The translations under genes were made by a program, and so were the position numbers. From Silene latifolia (lineage: Eukaryota > Streptophyta > Magnoliopsida > Caryophyllales > Caryophyllaceae): DNA of 64,000 nt. Positions within the stretch are counted from its first letter, which is position 1, and the number at the start of each line of letters is the position of its first letter. The notes under the pieces were generated by a model that did no database searches, had not been told where the DNA came from, and saw only the letters and a program-made list of their open reading frames with translations. This document shows positions 34,901-46,855 of this stretch, in pieces. The stretch lies in the NCBI RefSeq assembly GCF_048544455.1, contig NC_133531.1, positions 68,672,099-68,736,098 on the forward strand. Reading direction: 5' to 3'.

Positions 34901-37522
34901 CTCTCTATGATGTCTTTAATCTCTTTGCCAAAACACGTCATAACAGTCCACAATATTAGAACAAGTAGTGATGTCAGCATATTGACAATTATTGGAGCAG
35001 TTTTCCATATCATTTTTGAGTTTCTGGTCCTTTACTAACGTGATTTACTGGAAATGAGAATATAGCAAATCAACTCTTTCTTCATATAAAGCAATGTGGA
35101 AATTAAGGAATTAGCATTAATTGGTACTCCCTCCCATTCTAAATGTTCTTCTCGTTTCATATGGGCACGATTCTTGGTCCTTGTTTGGATGAAGGGATCT
35201 GGAGGGAAAGGGAGGGGAGGTGGAGGAAGGGATACAAAATATCTTGTTTGGATAACAATAGGGGTAGGAGGGAAATGGAGGGGGAGGGATTTGGAGGGAT
35301 CCATTTTCCCTCCTCCAAGCCTAATCAAAATCCTTCCACCCTAGGGAAGATTTGGAGGGAAAACTCCACTTCCCCATTCCCCCTCCCTTCCCTTTCCCTC
35401 CACTTTTGATATCCAAACACATCTTTAGATATTTGAAATCCCTTGTTTGGATAGTAAATAATAAAGGTAGAAAGAAATGGAGGGGGAGGGATCCATTTTA
35501 CCTCCTCCAAGGCAAATCAAAATCTCTCCACAATAGGGGAAAGATTTGGAGGAAAATTGTATCCAAACATCCACCCCCCATTCCACCTCCCTTCCCCCTC
35601 CCCTCCCTTTCCCTCCACTTTTGCTATCCAAACACACCCTTAAGGAATACTTCCTCCGTTCCATTGATTTCTTTACGTTTGCTTTTTCGGCACTATTCAT
35701 TAATAAGGAAAATCTTCAATACAACTTCTTAAATTGTCTCACCGAGTGCATTATGAATATCAAATTTTTATAATTTTTAGTAACATGTAACTAAATATAT
35801 GAACAAAAGAAAATGTGCATTGATATGTGTTTAAAGCAAACGTAAAGAATTAAATGGAACGGAGGAAGTATTATATAAAAATCACTAAACATGAACTTGA
35901 GAAATAGATAAAACAAAACATGATTTGATTAATGAGATTATCCCACCAAAGCCATCACATGAGCATGCATCTCCACCATCAGCCGTTACCGCCGCCAAAA
36001 CACCGCTCACCACCGCCGGGCTCAACAAAACCACTGGAGTACCGCTCACCAACACCAGATCACTTACGCCACCCTGGAGCATCAGTTACGATACATAGGA
36101 GGCCTGATAATATGTTATAGAGGTTAGTTTTTGATGGTTGTAGATATGGCAAATAGGAAATTGAAGGGAGATGGCCAAGGAGTGGTCAAATGAGGGCGCG
36201 GTGGGGACAAGTATCATGGTCGAAGGACGGATAATATGTTAGAGGTTAGTTTTTGATGATTGTAGATCTGGGCAAATAGGAGATTGAAGGGAGATCTGGG
36301 CAAGGAGTGGTCAAATGAGGGCGCGGTAAGGACAAGTAGTATCGTGGTCGAAGGACGGTCGTCGATAGAAGGTAGTGAAGGAGGTTCGTGGTTGTCCATG
36401 GATATGCTCGTCTGGTGTAGGTGGTCGGAGATGGTATGGTGGCCGACTGCTCATAGTAGTGGTGGTCGGTTAGTCAAGATATATGTCAGTTGGTGGAAGG
36501 GGGTTGAGTCGGGGGTAAGGTGGGTGGTGATCGGTGGCTTGGGTGGTCGGAGGTAAGGTGGGCTGTGGTTGTTTATTGGCGGTAAGAAGGTGGCTGGTGG
36601 GAGGGATTAATGAATTACCTTAGGTTTAGTATTGGTAATTTTTATAAGTTTGCAACGATTAGAAGGATAATTTTGTAATTTTATAATCAAGAGCACACCA
36701 TATGAGGAATGAAAAGCAGTGGGAAGAACAAATAGCGTTTCCAAATATAGAAACTGTGAAGAACATATAAAATGGGCGGGCCTCGGGAGTATGTCTTTAT
36801 GGCTTTTACTAGTTTGTGCTCTGCATCTGTTATGGATACCAGTAATCAGTTGTCAGTACTATTTTATCTCTTAATTTTTGCAAGATCCCTTATCGACACT
36901 TACTTTCTTCGGTTATCCTAAGATTCTTGTTAATTCTTCTTCATGATCAATATTATTGGATCAAACAGGCTTGGAATTAGCAGAAAGGATTTGCCCAAAT
37001 ATGAGGAGAAACTGGAGCTTGCAATCGCAAAAGGTCAGCTGATAGGCTTGAAGAAGGATTGCGTTGATGCCATGGAAGCTCAAAAGAAGAAGTATGTCTG
37101 CTGTGTTCCTTTGATACATGACATGCCTTCTGTAATTCTGTTATACTTCATAGTAGCCTGCATAGTTATTTCTAGATCTCTTCACTCCAGTTTTATTGCT
37201 CCGGCTCAGATAAAGTTTCAGATAGCCATTTTTAGGTTGCCCTAAAATATTCTGACCACAGATTGTTTTTTGCACAAGTATTCTATGAAGTATAACATGT
37301 TTTGACTGACTATGCCACGCATGTTAGTCTCTGTATCTGATACAAGGAGCTCCGCGCTGACATTGTCTCTACCTGATTACATTATATTAGTGCTGTGAAT
37401 GATATGTTTCATCCATCTAAAAAGCCCTGTCTCTGACTTTTTCCCCTCTATTATACAGGGAGGAATTCAAGGATGAGGAAATGCCAGACGTCAAGTCGCT
37501 GGATGTCAGAAACTTTTTGTGA
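31904..37522 (+). CDS. MGP1: Mitochondrial ATP synthase 24 kDa (FAd) subunit, seven exons
   Basis: Exons: 31904-31942, 32686-32788, 33330-33474, 34152-34262, 34604-34750, 36969-37091 and 37459-37522. All have GT...AG introns. They sum to 732 bases, i.e. 243 residues plus TGA. The product matches the plant-specific F1Fo-ATP synthase subunit of Arabidopsis At2g21870 (about 240 residues) throughout: EMLKGIFLDVKKKFDAA, ITIDPDDPAAV, RAYLLKLQEIR, AMMFEALEKVEKEIKKPL, KDLPKYEEKLELAIAKGQL, and the C-terminus DEEMPDVKSLDVRNFL. Residues 1-35 (MAFASRFLSKSKQ, then Arg/Ala-rich) form a mitochondrial presequence with a Pro/Ala patch (APPAPPAPKG) at the mature start. The subunit belongs to the ATP synthase in the inner membrane; Arabidopsis mutants are male-gametophyte defective. 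Intron 5 (2.2 kb) is filled with MITEs. A polyadenylation-like AATAAA follows at about 37645. Confidence 0.95.
35178..35642. repeat. Purine/pyrimidine-strand MITE pair (GGAGGGA-rich) in intron
   Basis: CCTTGTTTGGAT opens and ATCCAAACACACCCTT closes an inverted structure. The left part is GGAGGGAAAGGG-rich and the right part is its pyrimidine complement. A second copy of the termini in the middle (35405-35455) suggests two head-to-tail units. A relative sits at 56351-56618 in the other host gene. Confidence 0.65.
35650..35868. mobile_element. Stowaway MITE (219 bp)
   Basis: The ends CTTCCTCCGTTCCATT and AATGGAACGGAGGAAG are near-perfect inverted repeats extending to TTTACGTTTGCT/AGCAAACGTAAA. 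TA is duplicated at 35648-35649 and 35869-35870. This is the standard Tc1/mariner-related Stowaway form. Confidence 0.9.
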
Positions 37523-38112
37523 GATTTGAGCTTCATGTTAGATGGGTCGTCGAAGAGAACTCGAGAGTTGCCTGATGCCTTTACTTTGTATTGCTTGCAA
37601 TCTGGCACTGCGGAAAATATTTTCCAGTCTCCCATTTTGCTTGAAATAAAAAATTAGAATTTGAATGGATGATAACGAAAAAAGTGCTTTTTGTCATGTA
37701 ATTTTTGCTACTTATAATGATCACAATGGCATTTGATGTCTGTCTTGTTTGTGAAAAGGAATGAATGCGTATAATTTTTACCATATGGCTTGTACGTTGG
37801 AGAGATCTATATTTTTAGTTTGTCATGTACGTTGCAGAAATCAATTACTCCGTACTAATCATCAATATTGTGCAGCAAACTAACCAATGTAGATCCAAAA
37901 AACGTATTTTGTTATTTCTTCAAGTGTATATCACACTATAAAGGGATGAGTGCTCTTGAGGTAGTGGGCGTGGCCTTGAACCTTTTACCTATTTTAATTA
38001 CACAGTGGAATTTTATGTATCACGGTAAACTTCTACCCCCTCCATCTGATTTAATTCTATATATTCGATTCGATTAAAATACATCTCATATAATCCACAA
38101 ATCAATCAATAT

Positions 38113-38114
<2 letters not shown>
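37523..38114. other. 3' UTR and downstream flank of the ATP synthase gene
   Basis: The transcript probably ends soon after AATAAA near 37645. From there to the (TA)n tract I see no gene or clear repeat. Confidence 0.55.

Positions 38115-38149
<35 letters not shown>
38115..38149. repeat. (TA)n tract 1
   Basis: About 17 TA units directly abut the left end of the first TA-flanked element. Confidence 0.95.
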
Positions 38150-38152
<3 letters not shown>

Positions 38153-38867
38153 CGGGGATCCGGTGAGTCCGGGGTTTTAAATGAGTCCGTCCTACCAATT
38201 AGGACCGTAGGATCTCAATAAATCAACGTCCATGATTTACCCAAAATTGAAACAAAAAACACGCGGAAGTCAAAAACATTAATTCTTCCTCATTTTATAC
38301 TCTCTCTTTCTCTTTCTCCCCAACTCCACATCTTCATCCCAATTTCAAACAAAAATCAGGAAAAAAATGGCGAAGGCAGGCGTAAATTGGTGCATTTATG
38401 GTCAATAAACATAGAAGAAGATCAATCATGTATATTTATTATTCTTTCTTTGAACTTTGTGATGAATCATATGGATTCAATTCTCGCAATTATTGTATAT
38501 CGATGTACCGCAAAATTCTTTTTTTTTTTTATTTCTTTTGTGAAGATAAGGAATTGAGGTTATGCTAGTGTTAATTATTGTTCTTATTGAATTTTAGTTG
38601 GTGATATCTTTGAAGATTTATCTGATTATATTTTAGTTAAATTTATGACTCTAATCTGACATCTTGACTCATAAAATTAGGCTTTTATTGTCTAGATATG
38701 TCGCATCGCTAATAACGCTTTACCACTTGGTGAGATTTTGTTGATGCTGAAAGGAGCCTTTTGTGACTGCTTGAATGTTGAGATGAACAAGATACCCTGT
38801 TATGTTTTTGCGATAAGCTGAATTAGTAATAAGGCATTCTGGAGAGAGTTGTCTGGTACATGTTTAT

Positions 38868-39275
38868 ACTTATTGTAACACATGTTTGTAGTTATTGTAA
38901 CAAATGTTTATTGTTATTGTAACACATTTGTCTATTGTCTCCGACTCTCTGTATGTTGTTATTATAACACATTTATCTTTTGGCTCCATATTCTACAAGA
39001 ATACCGTCATTGTAAAACATAGTTGTTTATTATTGTAACACAAATTTGCTTTTATTATAACATATATTTTACTTCTATTGTTATTGTAAGTGGTGCTGGT
39101 AACACAATTTTTTTATATTGAAACACAAATTACCTATTAGTGTAACACTTATTTGTGGTTATTGTAACAAGATTATCTTTGTCGACTATTATCATATGAG
39201 TATTGTCATTCTAAGTTTGTATCACATAACTGTTGTATTGTAATGCTCGAAATTGTTATTGTAACACATACGAAG
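38868..39275 (+). repeat. TTATTGTAACACA motif field, left arm of E1
   Basis: Roughly eleven degenerate copies of TTATTGTAACACA occur at 20-50 bp spacing, all in one orientation. This is a candidate subterminal binding field. Confidence 0.75.
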
Positions 39276-39392
39276 TATATCTTTGTCCCTTTATATATTT
39301 TAGGACATGGGGATACGACTCATATGATAAGTATTCGAATGAAGCTTGTATATTGATTCACTTTATAAGTATCTATGTTATAATATTTTTAA

Positions 39393-39460
39393 AACCATCT
39401 AGCTCAAATGGTAGAGCATTGTGCAATGCACAAGATGTGGGTTCGACTCCCACATTGGTT
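39393..39460 (+). ncRNA. tRNA-like sequence T1 (no anticodon loop)
   Basis: It has a weak acceptor stem (AACCATC/ATTGGTT, five pairs), a D arm (AGCTCAAATGGTAGAGC) containing a perfect A box TAGCTCAAATGG, and a T arm GTGGGTTCGACTCCCAC with a consensus B box GGTTCGACTCC. Between GAGC and the T stem there are only 19 bases, against about 23 in a normal tRNA. They form the hairpin TTGTGC-AAT-GCACAA, so there is no seven-base anticodon loop. It cannot be a normal decoding tRNA, but the polymerase III promoter parts are intact. Confidence 0.7.
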
Positions 39461-40273
39461 ATTAAATGCTAATGTTACTTTAAAGAATAACTAGTGTTAC
39501 TCTAAAGGTAAACTCTTTTGTTAATCGGGAACTACTAGTGTTTTGTGTCCCGTCTAGTTGAAGCCAATTCGATAAGCCATGCATTTGAGCTTACAATAGA
39601 CTAGAACTAGTAATCCTACATTGAAAAGCCCTGAACTGTTGTCACACACATGCTTACCTCTAAACCTCTGTTAGCTTAATGTTAGGATATTGGCTCATGA
39701 ACGTTAGAATTGCATCCTCGAGCCTGATCATGGCCTAGTTGTCCTTTTGTACGCCCGAGTACAAATACGACGAATTCATCATCAATGATGCTGCATTGCT
39801 CCTGTTATGAGATGTTCTGAACTAACGACCTACCTTAGGTGAGACCGTCCTACCTTTATGAGCCGTTAGACAAACAAAGATGGATATTGCGGTAAATGAT
39901 AATTATGTTAATGCCTTGTCCGAAATCTTGATGAATTCAAATATGACCCAAAGTCTGATTTGATTTGACGTTAGTATTACCGGATCCTAATGGACCTTAT
40001 CTAGTTATCTCTAAATGACTATTTCATAATACCTGCGAAACATACATGAACCGACACCGACCCAAACGACAGTTTGTTAGTTAGAGTTACTGTATAGAAA
40101 ATGTAAATTATGATAATTTCTAAAATTGCAACCTAGGACCAAAACTAACTGTACTGTATTTGATTTGGAATCACATGGTGCAGTCACATTAGATGCCCAA
40201 CAGGCATCAGTGCGGTTGACAGTTGGAGAAAACAGAGCGGAGAAGGCTGCAGAGAAGAATGAATTAATTCGTT

Positions 40274-40342
40274 CGTCTATGTGGGACTCGAACCCACACC
40301 TTGCGCAATAGCACAACGCTCTACCATTTGAGCTAATAGACG
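40274..40342 (-). ncRNA. tRNA-like sequence T2 (perfect acceptor stem, no anticodon loop)
   Basis: On the minus strand the acceptor CGTCTAT pairs perfectly with ATAGACG. The D arm is AGCTCAAATGGTAGAGC and the T arm is GTGGGTTCGAGTCCCAC. The anticodon arm is replaced by TTGTGC-TATT-GCGCAA (6 bp stem, 4-base loop, one G-T pair). It converges with T1 across about 0.8 kb. The paired acceptor in a non-standard tRNA suggests selection on the fold. Confidence 0.75.
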
Positions 40343-41149
40343 ACAAAGTGGCAAAATCCAAATAACATTAGATATGAATCAACTATACTAGTAGGCTTCA
40401 ATCATACACATATTTTCATATTACAAAGAATCTTTATTCACATGGCAATTTATTGCTATCAATCTTCATATGACATTGCTCCGAGAGTCCTAGTCATTAT
40501 AGATATGATTGTCATGAGCTATCTTACATTAATCTGATCTACTAGCAACGCGACTATAACAAAAAAAGCACATTTTCTTACTATGACATGCGAAACACAA
40601 GAATGACAAGCACAACACCATAAACAACGATCCACAAACTACTATATTTTTTACGTCCATATGTTCATGTGCAAGTGTGGTCTGGATTTTATCCTATGCT
40701 TACTTGAAAAAATTCTCAACATTATCCATGATTCAAGTTTCAACCCTACTAGTGTGAGATGTCGATATGCCTGGCTCATTCTTGGTTGACGCCATGATGA
40801 GAGGCGAACACAAGCGTGAGAAAGTACCATGCTAACCATTTCATCCACGTTATAATTATGTTGTAATCATGGATCAACCGATTGCATCAAATTTTCTATC
40901 AAAGCAATGGCTTATGCCAGGAGAGGATGAGCCTATATGTAGTAACATCAAATGAAAAGGGTCTCAATAATAATATCATAGGCCTAAAATACATGCAATT
41001 TTTGAGGCATTATTGTTGAATTTGAAGTACTAACCCAATTTACTAAACTTCCATTTATAAGCGGTCCAAAGTTCCGATGGACAAAGAACCGTATTAAGTT
41101 CAAGAAGCACGACACCGTATGAATATATATAATCTGATTTATACCACTA

Positions 41150-41770
41150 AAATAAAAAACCTACACCACTATATAATTAGAATAATACGATTTACAAGAC
41201 AATAACACAACTATACCACTACAATAATGAGAACTACACCTTTGTTCTATTATCACAAATTTGTTGTAGAGATAATTTAATCAATTAAGTCTACCTTTGG
41301 AATAACATTAGTAAACCATTATAATAACACTCTTATACCATTAGAGTAACACAATTATGCTCTTGTTCCATTCATCACAATTGTTCAAGAGAAACATAGT
41401 TAATTAACTATACTATTAGAATAACACAATTAAACAATTAAAATAACACACTTGTACAAATAGAGTAAATGTGAATTAAACATAGTTAATTAACTATACT
41501 ATTAGACGAATCGTAACATGATTACACTTTAAATGTAACAAGGTTGGACCGTCACCAAACACGACTACATCGTTATAATAACACAAACTATACTATTACA
41601 ATAACACACTTATCTTTATTACAATAACATTATTTATACTATTACAATAACACAACTATACGTCTATACCTTACACCATTAAAAATGTGAGCTATACAAT
41701 TATATATGACCATTGTATCATTATCAAAGATTTTATACCAATGAAACTACGATTATACTACTAAAATAAT
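41150..41770 (-). repeat. TTATTGTAACACA motif field, right arm of E1 (inverted)
   Basis: More than a dozen ATTATAATAACAC / TTACAATAACAC words occur here. They are the reverse complement of the left-arm motif. Confidence 0.75.
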
Positions 41771-42656
41771 AGATATATCTAAGACGTCTCAACTTATCTG
41801 AAAATTTGTTTCACTTGCTCTATCAAGATAGAAATTTTGTATCGGGACTTGGAATGATATGTAGATCTCATATCCTGAATCAAACAATTGACAAAATCAT
41901 GTTAAGAACAACTACAAGATTCAGAACAATGAGCTTAACAAGGACATCTAAACAAATATAATTTAAACATTGATCGAGAGTGAATCTAATCATACACGAA
42001 TTTAAAATGAAAAATAACAGTAAACATCATCATTTATTTAAATATTCGATAAATATGCCTTCGAAAATCATTATTTGGAAAAGCTCGCACACAATACTCA
42101 CGAAATCAAAAGCAAGATCAAGTTAGGGTTTGAACAATTGCTAATTGAAATGAAAACTAGAAGGACAAATAAAAGATTTCCAACCGACTTATGAGAAAAC
42201 TTACCATAACTATCAAATAAACGAAGATTTGTTAGTTGAGACTTGAGAATAAATCAGACGGACAAAATTGAAATGTTGAGCAAAGTTGATAATGATGATG
42301 ATTGAGAAGTGCATCACTTGAATAACAATTACCTTAATAAGTTATGCTCAATCTCTGCCATTGATTCGAGCAGGTCCGACGGAATTGTTCGATTGTTTCG
42401 ATTTGAGAGATTCAAGTTAGGGTTTGATAGGAGAGAGAAAAAGCAGAGAGGGAGAAAGTTGAAATAATGTGAATTGAATGGGAATGAAGACGACTGAATG
42501 AAGAGGAAAAAGAAAGAGCTTTTATATGCTATTAGAATATTACAAATCTACCCTTAATAACGCGCATCAAATCTTAGCCATTGATAGATTCGAGATCTGA
42601 CTACTTAGATTGGTAGGACTGATTTCACCCTAAGTATTAGACTCAATAGATCCTAA

Positions 42657-42660
<4 letters not shown>

Positions 42661-42697
<37 letters not shown>
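42661..42697. repeat. (TA)n tract 2
   Basis: About 18 TA units are shared as the border between E1 and E3. Confidence 0.95.
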
Positions 42698-42701
<4 letters not shown>

Positions 42702-42839
42702 TTGGATCTTGTGAGTTTGGTTTCTTATGGTGAGTTGTGAGTTTGTGCTTTGATGAAATCTCAACCACTAGATTATATTAGAGATGAATGGTCAAGATCT
42801 AATCTTACATGTCATATAAAACCACTATCATTTACTTAT

Positions 42840-44110
42840 TTTCTCTTTTTACTAGTGCTACTCTTTTTTTTTTTACTTTAATTTTTTTATCTCCTTTTTT
42901 TTACCTCGTGTTATTATGCTTTGTTTTTACAACTTTGAATTTTTTTTTTCTCTTATGTTTTTTCTCTAATTTTCTCATTATGTTACCTTTTTTTCTTTTT
43001 CCTTTTGTACCAGATTGTTTTTTTACTTGAAATTTTTTTTACTCTTATTTTTTTTTGTCTCGTGTTATTATGCTTTTTTTTTTTACAACTTTGATTTTTT
43101 CCTCTTATGTTTTTCTCTAGTTTTCTCATTATGTTACCTTTTTTTTTTTCTTTTTGTACCAGATTTTTTTTTACTTGAAATTTTTTTACCCTTATTTTTT
43201 TACCTAGTGTTATTATGCTTTTTTTTACTTTGATTTTTTTTTCTCTTTTTTTTTACCAAATGTTATTGTGCTGTTATTGTTATTCCGCTGTTATTGTGAT
43301 GTTATTCTGCTGTCACTTTGACTTTTTTTACGACTTTGATTTTTTTTTTACCACGTGTTATTGTCTTTGTTATTCTCTTTGTTATTCTCTAACATTATTG
43401 TGATGTTATTCCGGTGTCACTTTGATTTTTTACTATTTTGATTTTTTTTACTACTTTGATTTTTTACTCTTATTTTTACCGCATGTTATTGTCTTTGTTA
43501 TTCAGTGTTATTGTGATGTTATTAGTTGCCACTTTGATTTTTTTTTACGACTTTGATTTGTTTTTCCTTTTTTTTTATTCCGTGTTATTGTGCTGTTATT
43601 CTACCATTATTCTGTTGTTATTCAGGTGTCACTTCGATTTTTTACTACTTTGATTTTTTTTACTACTTTGATTTTTTACTCTTTTTTTACTGCATGTTAT
43701 TGTGCTGTTATTCTGGTGTTATTGTGATGTTATTCCGGTGCCACTTTGTTTTTTTTACGACTTTGATTTTTTTTTTTTTACCACGTGTTATTGTGCTTTT
43801 ATTCTATTGTTATTCTGCTGTTATTGTGATGTTATTCCTGTGTCACTTTGATTTTTTTTTCTACTTTGATTTTTTTTACTCTTTTTTTACCACATGTTAT
43901 TGTGCTGTTATTCTGGTGTATTGTGATTCTGCTATTATTGTTGTGTTATTGTTATTTTTTTTTAAAAAAATCTCATTTTGTTATTTTTTTTCTTTACGCG
44001 TTGTTACTCCAGTGTTATTGTGCTGTTATTCTGCTATTATTGTAGTATTATTGTTATTTTTTTTAAAAAAAAATCTCATTTTGTTACTTTTTTTCTTCTT
44101 TACGTGTTGT
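42840..44110 (+). repeat. T-rich repeat field of E3
   Basis: Degenerate tandem copies of GTGTTATTGTGCTGTTATTC, separated by ACTTTGATTTTTTTAC-like words, leave this strand almost free of A and G for more than 1 kb. The Phe/Leu-rich frames here (42809-44184) are artefacts. Confidence 0.8.
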
Positions 44111-44649
44111 ACTTTTTTTTACGTGTTGATGATTGTAAAAGTGAGTCACCGTATCAATGCACTTTAATTATACAAAAATGCTGAGCTTTCTGAAGTTATT
44201 CACATCAAGTACTTGATAAAAACCCACTAAATTAGCAGCAATTGATTGATACAAAATGAAAGGCTAAAGCATAAGGAGTAGACTCGAGTGAAATGGGAAT
44301 GTCATACTTTTCAAGACAATATCTAAATTTCTGTCACACAAAGCAACTTCATCGGCAATGATGCGAATCCATTGAGACTGCAGTACATAGACACGTTTCA
44401 ACATACACCACCAGGCACCAGCACAAATTCGTATCAAAAGATTCATTATAGCAAACACTAAAATACTCATCGTTCATCAAACAAGGAAGACAAAAAAAAG
44501 TAGAAAGCTTTGACACATATTACGGCCAGTCTCTCTTACAGAAAGACATTGTACCAAAAATACTTATTGTGCATCAAACAAGAAAAGAATCAGTTACGAT
44601 ATAATACCAGTTAACACTAAACAATATTTACTGGTATTTACCCAGTAGC

Positions 44650-45190
44650 TAGCTCATATCTGCAGCTGCTTCGTTTTGTTTAAAAAATGCATCCGTGTAG
44701 GAAAAACAAACTCCAGAAAGAGGCAAAGGATAATGTGTCATGTGTGCAAGGATATATAAGCATACATCTGATGCCAACATGTCTGAAGTGTTCATGTAAA
44801 CATATGCAAATCTAGAAGATGTTTCTTTACTGCATCCAATCTCTAATTTTTCATTATTCCGGAGTCTCGACAACAATTCTATCGACATTATAAACAATCT
44901 GTGATTCAGCAATTTGATCGGAATTATCATCATAGTAATCAACCACACAGCAATGCAGAAGACGAGTACTCGCCAGAGCACGTAGCTCGAATCCGAAACC
45001 GAGTGCGAAACAGACCCGCATCCACCAGCAGCGGCGGCACCAACATCCCTCACTCACCTCCACAGCCACCACTTTCGTCCTCCTTATCCACTCGTTATTC
45101 GCCATCAACAAATTAATCACCAATCGACAACCATCGAGTAACCCAAATTGCTGAACTTTTTTTCGAAAATTAAAACAATTATAGATCAAA
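44650..45190 (-). other. Possible captured gene fragment in E3
   Basis: This part is less AT-rich than its surroundings. Minus-strand frames at 44854-45189 (111 codons) and 44649-45053 (134 codons) overlap. A start-like MANNEWIRRTKVVAVE is followed by a GTGAGT donor-like site, and a later stretch reads YYDDNSDQIAESQIVYNVD before a stop. I do not recognise the family. It may be a fragment of a host gene moved by the element. Confidence 0.3.
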
Positions 45191-45649
45191 CCTTGCTTTA
45201 ATGGCGGAAATACTCCTTATAATTGCAGAAAACCCGACGAAAATCCCAAATTCACGCCTAAAATCGAATAGAAATCGGTTCTAACTCGGAACTAGAACCC
45301 TAATTCGAAATTGGTGGGTGGTATTGCGTGTTAGCTTGACGGCCTGACGAGGGGAAAGCAGCAGCAGTGGTCGGCGATAGATGATGAACGCGATTTTTTA
45401 TCTGGGAATGAAGATTATTAGAGAGTACAGTGAAAAATAAAGGACGAACTGAAGGTAAGAGAGAGAGAGTGTTATTAGGGAATGGAGAATGGGGAAGAAC
45501 GCGATTTTGATTTTTTTTGTATTTTCCTTTTTCTTTTTTTTCCTGATGTGTTATTTGATCTCAGCCCTTGGTTTCTTTTGATCTAATGGCTGGGATTTTT
45601 CAAACTCACAACTCACCGTAAGAACCAAACTCACGAGATCCCGCCTCTA

Positions 45650-45651
<2 letters not shown>

Positions 45652-45681
<30 letters not shown>
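45652..45681. repeat. (TA)n tract 3
   Basis: About 15 TA units form the border between E3 and E2. Confidence 0.95.
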
Positions 45682-45684
<3 letters not shown>

Positions 45685-46494
45685 CAAGGATCCGGTGAGT
45701 CCAGGGTTTTAAATGAGTCCGTCCTACAATTATAGACCGTAGGATCAGATGGCATCAGACGCACCAGATTGCGCCACGTCACCCGTGTAATTAGAACAAC
45801 ACCTATCCGTCCCCAACTTTTTTTCTTTTCCGTTTCTATTCTCTCGCGTGCATGTCTCTCTCTCTGAATACATCCCAATTTTTTTTAAAAAAAAACTCCT
45901 AAAAAATCGCACTCTCTCTCTTCCGCTCCCTTTCTTCAATAAGACTGCTTAGTTCCATCTTCTTCTCCAATAGGATTTTCGTTACTATAATATTCAATCT
46001 ACAAATTTAAACATTGAAATAAGAAACTACTAATCTAAGGCAGCAGATCTACATATTTGATTACAGCTCTTAAATTCGTCGAAAAGAGATGCGCATTTAG
46101 GGTTAGGTTTATGATTGACGAAAATCGCACAAGCAGGTAAACTAAATTTGATATCTCTCGTATATTTCAAGGATTAATTAGGTATTGCTTGTCTAATTTA
46201 TTTGCAAATTTATGATTTTCCATATATTTGCATCATAATCGAATCAACAATTTTCTTCGCAAGTTCGCAATAATAAAATCTTCTTAATTAATTTACTGAA
46301 GTTGAATTGTTGTGTGAAGTTTGTATGCGATTTGTGTTTATACTGCATATTTGTGTTGATGGATACAGTAGTTCGGCAGAATTGCTATTGAAAATTAGCT
46401 TATAATTTTCCAATTGTTTCAAAACTGTGGCTATTTGGCTATTCTGTCTCTAAAGTAGTTCTGGATCTATTTGGCTATTTGGGTTCAAAACTGT

Positions 46495-46720
46495 CACTTG
46501 TAACACATGTGAGTGGTTATTGTAACATATAATTGTTTGCTGTTGTATCACCTAATAGTTTGTTGTTGTAACAGATGAGTTTTTTTATTGTAACACATAG
46601 GTAATGTTACTATAATACATACAATATTAATTACGGAGTATTATAACTCTTTTTATGTAACACTAGTTAGCTATTTACTATAACATATATTTGGTTATTG
46701 TAACACATTTATCTTACCAA
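46495..46720 (+). repeat. TTATTGTAACACA motif field, left arm of E2
   Basis: About eight degenerate copies lie in the same orientation as the E1 left arm. Confidence 0.7.
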
Positions 46721-46787
46721 TCCGCAGTCCATATGATATGAGTTCTACCACAATCGAACAAAGCTCATATGTTTTAATATTTTTGAA

Positions 46788-46855
46788 AGCCAATTAGCTC
46801 AAATGGTAGAGCATTGTGCAATGCACAAGATGTGGGTTCGAGTCCCATATTGGTT
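46788..46855 (+). ncRNA. tRNA-like sequence T3
   Basis: The acceptor AGCCAAT pairs with ATTGGTT (one G-T). The D arm AGCTCAAATGGTAGAGC and anticodon-arm hairpin TTGTGC-AAT-GCACAA are identical to T1. The T region GGGTTCGAGTCCC has a consensus B box. It occupies the same place in E2 as T1 does in E1. Confidence 0.7.

Larger units (their letters stand above)
35127..36789. mobile_element. Stowaway-like element in intron 5 with internal insertions
   Basis: CTCCCTCCCATTCTAAATGT after TA on the left and, on the right, ACATATAAAATGGGCGGGC...GGGAG before TA form imperfect inverted ends about 35 bp long. The span contains other MITEs (35178-35642 and 35650-35868) and a GGTGG-rich stretch (36100-36600) of unknown origin. 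The ends are degraded, so this pairing is tentative. Confidence 0.45.
38150..42660. mobile_element. TA-flanked TIR element E1 (carries tRNA-like sequences)
   Basis: The left end GGATCCGGTGAGTCCGGGG... TCCGTCCTACCAATTAGGAC and the reverse complement of the right end GGATCTATTGAGTC... CAGTCCTACCAATCTAAG align as imperfect ~60 bp inverted repeats. Both ends abut (TA)n. The element at 45682-50235 is a relative with the same ends and layout. Inside are an outer field of TTATTGTAACACA-like motifs in one orientation (38868-39275), the inverse field (41150-41770), and two convergent tRNA-like sequences. No transposase is visible. The form resembles the TA-flanked (TAFT) class of MULE-related elements, but this assignment is inference. 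Confidence 0.7.
42698..45647. mobile_element. TA-flanked TIR element E3
   Basis: The left end begins GAGATTGGATCTTGTGAGTT and the right end, reversed, begins GAGGCGGGATCTCGTGAGTT. The match continues through GGTTNTTANGGTGAGTTGTGAGTTTG, giving a ~48 bp inverted repeat with few mismatches. Both ends abut (TA)n tracts. The interior is a strongly T-rich field (42840-44110) and a possible captured gene fragment (44650-45330). There is no transposase. It is distinct in sequence from E1/E2 but has the same insertion habit. Confidence 0.75.

Noticed and set aside
36100..36600. GGTGG-rich region in intron 5 as a coding exon
   Set aside because: The exon set without it gives a full-length protein. The frames there are compositionally biased and match nothing in the subunit.
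38150..38215. Hammerhead-like ATGAGTCCG in the E1/E2 left end
   Set aside because: There is no CUGANGA...GAAA core with three stems. The similarity is limited to a few bases, and the block is explained by the inverted terminal repeats.
39393..40342. Functional tRNA genes
   Set aside because: The A and B boxes are good, but the anticodon arm is too short and self-complementary, so no decoding tRNA can form.
42809..44184. Phe/Leu-rich frames that look like membrane proteins
   Set aside because: They come from a T-rich repeat, overlap in several phases, and have no family pattern.
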